The translations under genes were made by a program, and so were the position numbers. Shown in pieces: positions 48,893-59,710 of a DNA stretch of 64,000 nt. Numbering within the stretch: the first letter of the stretch is position 1; each line of letters starts with the position of its first letter. The notes beneath the pieces were generated by a model. That model saw only the letters and a list, made by a program, of their open reading frames with translations, did not search any database and was not told the origin of the DNA. The DNA is from Anaeramoeba ignava (lineage: Eukaryota; Metamonada; Anaeramoebidae), in the NCBI GenBank assembly GCA_028826165.1, contig JAPDFW010000132.1:62001-126000 (forward strand). Direction: 5' to 3'.

Positions 48893-49965
48893 TCATTTTT
48901 TATTTGGATTCCATTCTTCTTCAGGAATTAATAAATTCGGACCAAGATCGAAAACAAAAGGTTTTTGAATAGCTTTATAATCTTTATCAACAGAAGAAGC
49001 ATTAATAAAAAGAGTATTAAGATCATCTTTTTTAAAAATTCCATAAGATTCATGAACATGACCAAAAACATGAAATAAGGGTTTTACAACGGAAACAGTT
49101 TTCAATAATTCTTTACAACCGACATGAATATGTTTATTATCTTTAGTGATAATTGTATCAAGAATTCCATAAGGAGGTGTATGTGTTAAAAGAACATCAA
49201 CTTTCCCAAAATTTTCAAGTTCATCCCATTTTTCTCTTAATTCTTCTTGTGTTCTTCCAAATGCCCAATCGTGATATATCGGTTGAAATGCACTTCCCCA
49301 AAATGTATATCCTTCTATTTCGACTGATGTTTGATTTAGGATAATGAAATTTTTTAATGCTTTTTCTGCTGTTTTTGGTGATTTTTCAAATTCTAAATCA
49401 TGATTTCCCGCTAATTTTTTAATTTTAATTTTAATTTTATAAATGAATTTTAATTTTAATTTTGATTTTATAAATGATTTTTAATTTTAATTTTAATTTT
49501 AATTTTAATTTTAATTTTAATTTTAATTTTAATTTTGATTATAATTTCAATTTTAATTTGAATTTTAATTTTAATTTTAATTTTATAAATGAATTTTAAT
49601 TTTAATTTTAATTTTGATTTTAATTTTGATTTTAATTTTAATTTTAATTTAAATTTTAATTTTAATTTTAATTTTAATTTTAATTTTATAAATGAATTTT
49701 AATTTTAATTTTATAAATGAATTTTATAATTTTAATTTTAAATTGAAATCTTACGAACAAAAATTTTATATTTATGTGGGAATTGTGAAACCCAATTTGA
49801 AAATAAATCAATTTCAAATTCAGTTCCAGTATCTGTTATATCACCAACATGAATCAAAACATCTCCATCAGGAATAAAAGAAATATTATCATGATCATTA
49901 TGAGTATCAGAAATACAAACAACTCTTAATTTTTTTTGATTTAAATTTAATTGTTCTTTTTCCAT
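48893..49965 (-). CDS. MPPED-type calcineurin-like metallophosphoesterase, 2 exons, 242 aa
   Basis: Two-metal phosphoesterase of the MPPED1/2 (UPF0046) type. Exons 49755-49965 and 48893-49410, phase 1. All metal-ligand motifs are visible: SDTHNDH (about 21-27), HVGDITDTG (about 40-48), PGNHD (about 71-75, restored across the intron), THTPPYG and GHVHESYG near the C-terminal third. ERKxxLxR-like parts are not obvious. The family hydrolyses cyclic nucleotides weakly in animals; the real substrate here is unknown. No signal peptide or membrane segment, so cytosolic. It is convergent with the TBC gene (230 bp) and the minus-side T-rich leader has three TCATTTTT elements (A at 50007, 50014, 50022; 42-57 bp upstream). 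The stop is TGA. Confidence 0.9.
49411..49754 (-). repeat. 344-bp TTTTAAT repeat intron with TATAAATGAATTTT elements
   Basis: TTTTAATTTTAAT array on the plus strand with at least five TATAAATGAATTTT elements (near 49437, 49467, 49583, 49687, 49713). Donor GTAAGAT, acceptor AAATTAG on the minus strand. It is the antisense version of AspRS intron 2. Confidence 0.8.
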
Positions 49966-50125
49966 TATTTAATTATTTAATTATTTAATTAATTTTTTTT
50001 TAAAAATGAAAAATGAAAAAATGAAAAAATAAAAATTTCTTTCTTTTTTTAATCAAAAAAAAAAAAAAAAGCAAAAAAAAAAGTGGAACAAAATAAAAAG
50101 GAAAAAAAACGAATTTAAAAATTAT

Positions 50126-53100
50126 TTATTTTTCTTTTGATTCTATTTCTTTCTTATGAATTCTACTGCAAAGTTCTTCTATAATTTTCTTATCAATTTC
50201 CAATCTAGCTTTTTTTTCATTCAAATGTTTTTGAGCCAAAGCTTTTTCTTCAGTTCCTCTTTGTTGAATATTTGAAATATAATTTTCCGTTAAAGAAATT
50301 TTTGCAATCAAAGTTTCTTTTTCCAAAATAAGTCTTTCTTGAATATATTTATTGCTTTTTTCAATTTTTGAGTTGAACTGGTCAATTTGTTTTGAAGAAG
50401 TTATTTGTTTTATTCTTTGTTCTAATTTTTTATGTTGATTCTGTATAAATTCTTCCATAATTTCTACATTTTTTTTGTCTCTAAGTCTTTGTTGTAAATC
50501 TCTAAATTGTGATAAAATTTCTAAAAATCCTACTTTCATTTCTGCTAATTGTTGATGTGTTGTTTCGATTTCTTGTAATAAAATTTGATTTTGAATACTT
50601 TTTGCACTGCAATCTTTTAATTTATAAGTTTCTGAATTTCCAATTATTTTAGATTTTTTATCAATTTCTTGAATAAATCCTATTTAAAATTAAAATTCAT
50701 TTATAAAATTAAAATCGGATAAAAATTAAATTTAAAAAATTATTCTTTACCTGTAATCTTTTCACTTAAATCAAATCTTTGTTGAATTAATTTGGAAACT
50801 AATGATTTTTGTTCTTCAAGTTCTTCTTGAAGTTGCTCTTTTTCATCTTGAAGAATATTCAAATCATAATTTTCTTCTTCATATTGTTTATTAAGCATCT
50901 TTGAAAATGAACAAATATTGTTTCCATATAAAATAGAAGGTAATTCTCCACTAAAAACATCTTCCATTTCTTTTTCTTTCAAATTTTGTGAACGTCTTTT
51001 AGGTAAAACACTTTTTCTTTTTGATTTTTGAGGATCTTGATTTGGATTTCTTTGATTTCCTTTTAAATTTTCATTTGAATTTTCATTTGAATTTTCATGA
51101 ACAACAAAACTTTGATTTTTTTCAAGTTCTTTTGGGTCAAATAAAGGTTTTGATTTACGAAAAAGATCTAAAATATGATCTTCAGATTGTTCTTGATTTT
51201 CATCTTGATCATTATCTGAAACAATAACACAAGATCCTCCACTATTTTCATCATCATCATCATCATCATCATTATCATTATCATTATCACTATCACTATC
51301 ACTATCAAAATTATAATCATAATCCTTATCATTTTCTTTTTCATTATTTGAATCTGATTCTGAATATGATTTAAATTCATGTTGTTTTAATAAATTTTTT
51401 CCAATTTCTGGATTTTTTTGATTTGAAAGTGCATTAATAACAGTTTTTAAATCCGATTCTGATTCTGAATCAGAATCAAGTGTATTTTCCACAAAGGTTC
51501 CCATTGCTAAATTTATATTAACATTACTATTTTTTTTTCCGTTTAATTTTTCATTTGATTTTTCATTTGATTTTGGATTTGATTTTGGATTTGATTTTGG
51601 ATTTGATTTTGGATTTGATTTTTGATTTAATTTTTCATTTGATTTTTGATTTGATTTTTCATTTGATTTTGTATCTTGTATTTCATTTTCATTTTCAACA
51701 AAATTATCATCATCCAAATCAAGAATTGTTGGATCATCTTCAATTTCAAGCATTTTTTGAGAATTCTCATCATCATCATCATCTTCAATATCATCAATAT
51801 CATCGATATCATCATCATCATCCCGATTATCTGGACGAATAATTTTTGGGGTTTCATTTGCATTGTCTTCATTTTCAAGACTAAAAGCATGAGTCGAAAA
51901 CAAAGCAGAAGGATTATAAAAGGAAATATGTCTAAATAAAAGTTTGCGTTCTTCTTGTCCTGAATTTGGTTTAATGCTTTCTTTGATTTTCGCAATTTCA
52001 TCTAAAAGAAGAGTCAACCATTCTGATTTTTCTGAAACTGAAGATGCCACAAAATGATGTGTTTCTTTATCCACTATTTCAAAAGAAAGGCAATGTGATT
52101 CTAGTGTTCCAACATATAAATCTTTATATCCAAGATCGATAACTTCAATAGCAGGTGTTGTTGAAGAAACATGAATTTGCAATTTTGTTTTAAATAATTT
52201 GAGGTATCGTGGAATGTATTTAACAGTCTAATTTTTAAATAAATATTGAAATAAATATTGAAATAAATATTTGAAATAAATATTGAAATAAATTTTGAAA
52301 TAAATATTTTAAATAAATATTTAAATAAATATTGAAATAAATATTTTAAATAAATATTTAAATAAATATTGAAATAAATATTGAAATAAATATTGAAATA
52401 AATATTGAAATAAATTTTAAAATAAATTTTTAAATAAATATTTAAATAAATATTGAAATAAATTTTGAAATAAATTTTGAAATAAATTTTGAAATAAATA
52501 TTGAAATAAATTTTGAAATAAAATTTGAAATAAATATTTTAAATAAATTTTGAAATAAATTTATAAATAAATATTTAAATAAATATTTAAATAAATTTTG
52601 AAATAAATATTGAAATAAATATTGAAATAAATATTGAAATAAATATTGAAATAAATTTTGAAATAAATATTAAAATAAATATTTAAATAAATTTTGAAAT
52701 AAAATTTGAAATAAATATTGAAATAAATTTTGAAATAAATTTTGAAATAAATATTGAAATAAATTTTGAAATAAATTTTGAAATAAATATTGAAATAAAT
52801 ATTGAAATAAATATTGAAATAAATTTTGAAATAAATTTTGAAATAAATATTTAAATAAATTTTGAAATAAATATTGAAATAAATATTGAAATAAATATTG
52901 AAATAAAATTTGAAATAAATATTGAAATAAATTTTGAAATAAATATTGAAATAAATATTGAAATAAATATTAAAATAAATATTGAAATAAATATTGAAAT
53001 AAATATTTAAATAAAATTTGAAATAAAAATTTAAAATAAATTTTAAAATATTGAAATAAATATTGAAATAAATATTGAAATAAATATTGAAATAAATATT

Positions 53101-55453
53101 TAAATAAATTTTTAAATAAATATTGAAATAAATATTTAAATAAATATTGAAATAAATTTTAAAATAAATATTAAAATAAATATTGAAATAAATATTTAAA
53201 TAAATTTTGAAATAATTTTGAAATAATTTTTGAAATAAATTTTGAAATAAATTTTTGAAATAAATTTTTAAATAAATATTAAAATAAATATTGAAATAAA
53301 TTTTTAAATATTTAAATAAATTTTGAAATAAAATTTGAAATAAATATTTAAATAAATATTTAAATAAAATATTAAAATAAATATTTAAAATAAATTTTGA
53401 AATAAATTTTGAAATAAATTTTGAAATAAATTTTGAAATAAATTTTGAAATAAATATTGAAATAAATTATGAAATAAATTTTGAAATAAATTTTGAAATA
53501 AATTTTAAAATAAATTTTTAAATAAATTTTGAAATAAATTTTGAAATAAATATTTAAATAAATTTTGAAATAAATTTTGAAATAAATTTTGAAATAAATA
53601 TTTAAATAAATATTGAAATAAATTTTGAAATAAATATTGAAATAAATATTGAAATAAATATTGAAATAAATATTTAAATAATTTTTAAATAAATTGAAAT
53701 AAATATTGAAATAAATATTTAAATAATTTTTGAAATAATTATTGAAATAAATTTTGAAATAAATATTGAAATAAATTTTGAAATAAATTTTGAAATAAAT
53801 ATTTAAATAAAATTTGAAATAAATTTTGAAATAAATTATTAAATAAATTTTGAAATAAATATTGAAATAAAATTTTAAAATAAATTTTAAATAAATTTTA
53901 AAATAAATTATTAAATAAATATTTAAATAAATTTTAAAATAAATTATTAAATAAATATTTAAATAAATTTTGAAATAAATATTGAAATAAATATTGAAAT
54001 AAATTTTAAAATAAATTTTTAAATAAATTTTAAAATAAATTATTAAATAAATATTTAAATAAATTTTGAAATAAATATTGAAATAAATTTTGAAATAAAT
54101 ATTGAAATAAATTTTTAAATAAATTTTTAAATAAATATTTAAATAAATATTGAAATAAATTTTAAAATAAATTCCCAGATAATCCATGATTTGTTTACTT
54201 GACCCTTTTGATCTCTATAAAGAATCCAATCATGTTTTATTGATTGATGCCTTGAACTTATTTTTACTTGAACAGGATTTGTTATATTTTGTTTTATAAT
54301 ATTTTTCACAATTGTTTGTTGTGATTTTATAATTGAATACATCCATCCATTTAATAAAGGTTGTGTTTCACATGAAATATGTAAATATTTAGTTTGAAAA
54401 TTAGTAGAAATTCGACAACAAAATTCCAGATTATGTTCTGAAAATGTTTGACATGTTGTATCTGGATCAATTTCATAAATAACTGTTTTTCTATCTGGAA
54501 TTGATACTGAAATTTTTGCTCCAGTTAATCTAATTAATTTTTAATTTTAATTTTAATTTTAATTTTATAAATGAATTTTAATTTTAATTTTATAAATGAA
54601 TTTTAATTTTAATTTTATAAATGAATTTTGATTTTAATTTTAATTTTAATTTTATAAATGAATTTAATTTTTAATTTTAATTTTGATTTTAATTTTAATT
54701 TTGATTTTAATTTTATAAATGAATTTAAATTTTAATTTAAATTTTAATTTTATAAATGAATTTTAATTTTAATTTTAATTTTATAAATGAATTTTAATTT
54801 TAATTTTAGTTTTAATTTTATAAATGAATTTTAATTTTTACGCTAATTTAGATTTTTTCCATTCTTTATCAAAAACAAGAACATCTCCTAATAAATGTTA
54901 TTATAACAAATTAAATAAAAATTTTCTTTAAAATATCTTTAAAAAATAATATCAAAAATAACCTTCTTTTTGAATAATACTAAAAAATAAAAAATTAAAT
55001 TAAATTAAAAATAAAAAATTAAATTGTTTTTAAAACTTACTTTCTTTCTTTTCCTAAAGAAATTTTAGGTTTTTTCATAAAAGGACCTTTAAAACCAATT
55101 TTTTCAGCTGCACTTGAAAGTAAGAAAAATAAAGAAGTAACTTTTTGAAGATTTTTACTTTCAATTAAATCAGACGGTTTAAAAAGCATATCTTTTTTAA
55201 TTTTTAGAGTTTGAGAACAAGCTTGAAGAAATAAATGAAGATTTTTTTGATGGAAAGAAGTTTTATGCTTATTTTTATGAAAATTTTTAACCGTTCCTGG
55301 TTTGATTTTATTTATCAATTCACAAAGAATTTCTCCTGATTTTAAATCAGAATAAATGTTTTGTGGGGAAACATGTATATGCGTTAAATTAGTAACCCAA
55401 CGTGCAAATGATTTTAATTTTAATTGTGTTTTTGAATCAACAATTAATGCCAT
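50126..55453 (-). CDS. CH-PH-PH coiled-coil protein, 6 exons, 945 aa
   Basis: Probable actin- and membrane-linked scaffold. Exons 55041-55453, 54963-54979 (17 bp), 54842-54887, 54199-54529, 50751-52227, 50126-50679; all phases fit. A type-3-like calponin homology domain (about 8-115) has FARWVTNLTHIHV, SGEILCELINKIKPGTV and FLQACSQTLKIKKDMLF. A first PH domain (about 144-232) runs from GDVLVFDKEWKKSKLALTG to LLNGWMYSIIKSQ. A second PH domain (about 252-345) runs from DWILYRDQKGQ through RYLKLFKTK to SEKSEWLTLLLDEI, with the invariant Trp near each end. An acidic, Asp/Ser and NPKSNPKS repeat region follows, then about 220 residues of coiled coil (KEQLQEELEEQKSLVSKL onward). PH2 is split by a 1971-bp intron. 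I know no named protein with exactly this order. Confidence 0.85.
52228..54198 (-). repeat. 1971-bp repeat intron 4 of the CH-PH gene
   Basis: AATATTTATTTC and AAAATTTATTTC units (sense strand), donor GTAAACAA, acceptor AAAATTAG. Longest intron of the window. In-frame repeat gives a false 271-codon ORF of Ile-Tyr-Phe-Lys. Confidence 0.88.
54530..54841 (-). repeat. TTTTAAT repeat intron 3 of the CH-PH gene
   Basis: 312 bp of TTTTAAT units (plus strand) with at least six TATAAATGAATTTT elements. Donor GTAAAAAT, acceptor TAATTAG. Confidence 0.8.
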
Positions 55454-55500
55454 AAAAATAATAAAATGAAAAATGAAAAATGAAAAATGAAAAAAATTTT
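55454..55500 (-). promoter_or_regulatory. Candidate initiator cluster of the CH-PH gene
   Basis: Four TCATTTTT elements 7 bp apart on the minus strand (A at 55467, 55474, 55481, 55488), 14-35 bp upstream of the ATG. This is the densest cluster in the window. Confidence 0.5.
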
Positions 55501-55698
55501 CAAAAGGAGAAAAAGAAAAGGAGAAAAAAAATTGATTTGTTTTTTTCCTTAATCCATTTTTTTTTGGCTAATCCAAGAAAAAAAAAAGAAATTCAACAAA
55601 AAAAAAGTAAAAAAAAAAAAGTAAAAAACTAAATTCAATTTTCCTTTTTCTTTTGATTCTTTTGATTCTTTTAATTCATTTCATTCATTTCATTCATT

Positions 55699-58600
55699 TC
55701 ATTCGCTTTTCTGATTTCTCATCTTTGAAAAACTTGGAAATTGAGTTTTTGAAATGAAAGGATCCCTTATAATGGGTGGTCTTTCTTTAATTGTAGTTTT
55801 CTTTTCTGAATCTTGATCTTTCAACATTTTGGAAAATTGGTTTTTGAAAGAAAGATATCTTTGATATCTCCTCTGAATATCTTGGTGTAACTTCTCCTGT
55901 TTCTTTTTTGCTTCCTCAGGGAAAGTCATTCTCAAGCTCTCATAACGAGTTTCCGTTTTCAAAATATCTTCCAATCCATCTTCAGGTTTTGTAGAATCAA
56001 GTTGCATTGGATTCTTTCCTTGTTCCAATAAAATGGGATTGTATCGATAGAGAAGATGATATCCTTTCTTCACAATATCTTTCGAATGTGGAACACTCTC
56101 ACTAAGTCCGCCTTTGATTCCATGCTCGATACAGGGACAATAAGCAATAATCAACGAAACTCCTTTGTGCTTCTCTGCTTCGGTGATTGCCTTGATGGCT
56201 TGATTTGGATCAGCTCCTAGGCATATTGATGCAACATAAACATCCCCATAAGTCATTGCCATCATTCCAAGATCTTTCTTTGCAGTTTGCTTTCCTGATA
56301 TCGCCAATTTGGCAACTGCTCCTCTCGGTGTTGATTTAGATGATTGGCCTCCTGTGTTTGAATAGGCTTCAGTATCAAGAACCAAAATATTCACATCTTC
56401 TCCACTTGCTAAAACATGATCCAATCCTCCATATCCAATATCATATGCCCATCCATCTCCTCCTTGAATCCATATTGACTTCTTTGCCAAAAGATCTCTG
56501 TTCTTCCAAATATGGTCACAAGCTTCGTGTGATTCTTTTGTTGATTTTGAGTATGCTTTGGGTCTTTTTTCCAAATACTTCTGAATTTCTTGAGAATACT
56601 TATTTGAGAGTTCCCGATCATCAAAAGAAGTCACCCATTTCTCAAGAAGTTGATTCAATTTATAATCCTTGATCACTTTTCTATCCAAAAATCCTTTTAT
56701 GTAAGTAAGAAGCTTGAACCTGAGTTGATTGACAGATTTGGCAATTCCTATCCCGTATTCAGCATTATCTTCAAAAAGAGAGTTTCCCCAAGCAGGTCCA
56801 TGTCCTAATTGGTTTGATGTGTATGGATTCAAAGGGAAAGTGCCACCCCAAATAGAGGAGCAACCAGTAGCATTTGCAATAATCATCTGGTCTCCAAATA
56901 GTTGAGTCACAAGTTTGATGACAGGAGTTTCTCCACATCCAGCGCAAGCACCTGAAAACTCTAGAAGAGGTTGACAGAATTGGCTATCTTTGATTGTTTT
57001 GTTGCTATAGATGCCCTCTTTAGTAGGAAGCTTGACCATATAATCCCAATTTTCTCCATGTTTAGGTTTCATTAGCTCAGAAGGAACCATTTCGAGACAT
57101 TGTTCTGGGCAAGAACGAGAACAGATGCTGCATCCTGTGCAATCATAAGGAGAAATTTGCAGAGCGAATTTCAAAACTGTTGATTTTTCGGTTGGAAGGG
57201 TTTGGATTTTGTCTGGATAAGGAGCATTGTTTTTTTCTTCGTTACTGATAAGAAATGGTCTGATTGCCGCATGAGGACATAGCAAGGAGCACAAGTTGCA
57301 TTGAATACATTTTTGTGGATCCCATTTTGGAACAATGTCTGAAAACCCTCTTTTCTCATATTTACTTGTTCCTGAGGGAATTTTAGTCCAAGCTAATTTG
57401 CTTAAAGGGATTGAATTCCCCTTCATCTCCATAATGGGTCTCATAACTTCAGTCACAAATTCAGGTTCATCAGTATCTCTCTTTGAAATCAAGAGAGAGT
57501 TTGATTCTGTTGGCAAGTTTTTCCATTCATTTGGATATTCAATTCGAATAATATTCTTGATTCCCATGTCGACTGCATCCTTATTTTTTTGTATCACATC
57601 ACCTCCTTTAGTGCTGTATTCCTTCTCGATTGCCTTTTTGAGGAGAGAGATTGACTTTTCTTCAGGGAGAACATTACTGAGTTTGAAGAAAACAGCTTGC
57701 ATGATCATATTGATTCTTCCAGTTAATCCTACTTCGTCAGCAATTTTAGAGGCATCAATGTTGTAAAACTCAAGCCCCTTCTGGGCAATCTCTCTCTTGA
57801 CATGATTGGGAAGATTTTTGTTCAACTCTTCAATTGTGTTCCAAGGAGAATTCAAAATGAACTTACTTCCTTTCTTTGCTGGAGTGAGAATCGAATCATA
57901 TTTCTCGAGATAGTGCTTCTGATGGCAGGCAATGTAGTCAGAATTTGTAATCATATAGGATGATTCAATGTGATTTGGACCAAATCTGAGATGTGATACT
58001 GTTACTCCTCCTGATTTATGAGCAGAGTATGAAAAATATCCTTGTCCTTGAAGGTTCGTGTTTTCCACAATGATCTTGATTGCGTTTTTATTAGCTCCAA
58101 CAGTTCCATCAGATCCTATTCCCCAGAAAATACATTGTTTTGTTCCGTCAGGCACAGTATCGATATTAGGACCATAAGTCAGAGAAGTGTGGTTGATGTC
58201 ATCGTTAATTCCAACAGTGAAATTGTTTTTTGGATTGAGCTGGCCCAAATTGTCATAAACTGAACGAACCATTGCAGGAGTAAACTCTTTACTTCCAATT
58301 CCAAATCGTCCACCAACAACATCGATATTTCTTCCATAAACAGCCGTCATAACATCGGATTGCAAGGGTTGAGAAGGAGCTCCATTTTCTTTAACGCGAT
58401 CCAAAACTGCAATTCTTTTCACTGTCTTCGGAAGAGCTGTTAGGAAATGTTCCACAGAAAAAGGTCGATAGAGTCTCACTTTAATAAGTCCTATTTTCTC
58501 TCTTGAGTTTTTAGAAATGATCTCTTCAACTGGAGAGGATCCCGATCCCATAACCACAATTACTCTTTCAGCTTCAGGATGGCCAACATAGTCAAACAAA

Positions 58601-59710
58601 TGATATTGTCTTCCTGTTTCTTTCGCAAATTCATCCATGTAGTCTTGCACGATATAAGGCACTTTTTTGTAGTACTGATCAAGTGCTTCAATAGCTTGGA
58701 AACAAACATCAGGACTTTGTGCGCTTCCTCTCAGATGGGGATGTTCTGGATTGAGTGATCTTGCTCTGTGCCTTTCAATAGCTTCATAATCCACCATTTT
58801 CTTCATCAGTTCACGATCTACAACATCGATCGAATTGACTTCATGAGAAGTTCTGTAGCCATCAAAAAAGTGCAAAAAAGGGATTGAAGCCTTGAGAGTG
58901 GAAAGATGAGAAATGAATCCAAGATCCATCACTTCTTGTACTGATCCTGATCCCATGATCGCAAATCCTGTGAGTCGTGTTTCCATCACATCAGAATGAT
59001 CGCAGTAGATCGAAAGAGCTTGCCCACCAACTACTCTTGAAGCAATATGAATAACTGCAGGCATTAATTCTCCTGCTATTTTGTGCATGTTAGGAATCAT
59101 CAACAAAAGTCCTTGTGAGGCTGAGAATGTTGTTGCTAGTGCTCCTCCTGCGAGTGCTCCATGAAGAGCTCCTGCTACTCCTCCTTCAGATTGCATTTCG
59201 TTAACTTGGAGTGGCAAACCAAAAATGTTCTTTTTTCCTTCTGCGCTCCATTTATCAACAAGTTCTCCCATCATCCTAAACAAAAAAAACAAACACAAAC
59301 AAATAAAAGCAAACAAAAAAAAAAAAGTTGAACTGATGAATATGATTCAATTATTTTTTTTCAAAATTTAACACTTCATGATTATTTTTTTAAATTTTTT
59401 CAGTTATTAATTTAACTTAAAAAAAAATTTTTTGGATTGTAAAAAAAAAAAATTTTTTTCATGCTTCTTCATGATGAGTTAATAAATATAATTTTATTCC
59501 AAATTATATTAAGATGGATAAAAGAAATTGACTTACGTTGCTGGATTCATTGGATATACAAAAGCAATATCACTTAAAAAATATGAAACATAAGCAGCAG
59601 CTGTGTTTCCATCCATTGGTTTTTTGGACTATTTAAAACAAAAACAAAAGCAGAATTAAAATTAAAATTAAAATTAAAAAATAAAATTAAAAAATAATTA
59701 CAGAAAACAT
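55699..59710 (-). CDS. PFO: Pyruvate:ferredoxin oxidoreductase (PFOR), 3 exons, 1225 aa
   Basis: Oxidatively decarboxylates pyruvate to acetyl-CoA and reduces ferredoxin, the core step of anaerobic (often hydrogenosomal) energy metabolism. Exons 59702-59710 (9 bp, MFS), 59537-59628, 55699-59275. DGNTAAAYVSY, VYPMNPAT, then MQSEGGVAGALHGAL and TTFSASQGLLLMIPN form the pyruvate-binding domain I. Later blocks are GSGSVQEVMDLG, WGIGSDGTVGANKNAIK and two 4Fe-4S clusters (CIQCNLCSLLCP at about 690, CTGCSICSRSCP at about 750). CAGCGE, ATGCSSIWGGT and GGDGWAYDIGYGG mark the TPP domain with its own cluster, closed by the Cys of YCPCIEHG. No NADP-reductase fusion. About 40 extra basic residues follow the usual C-terminus. 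The coding sequence is visibly richer in G and C than its neighbours. Confidence 0.97.

Noticed and set aside
53372-54187. Minus-strand 271-codon ORF rich in IYFKIYFN
   Set aside because: It is repeat intron 4 of the CH-PH gene read through; the real exons on both sides join in phase with GT...AG ends.
59276-59316. Start of PFOR at 59316 (MFAFICLCLFFLFR)
   Set aside because: This is intron sequence; the DGNTAAA and YPMNPAT blocks required at the N-terminus are in exon 2 (59537-59628) and join in phase.
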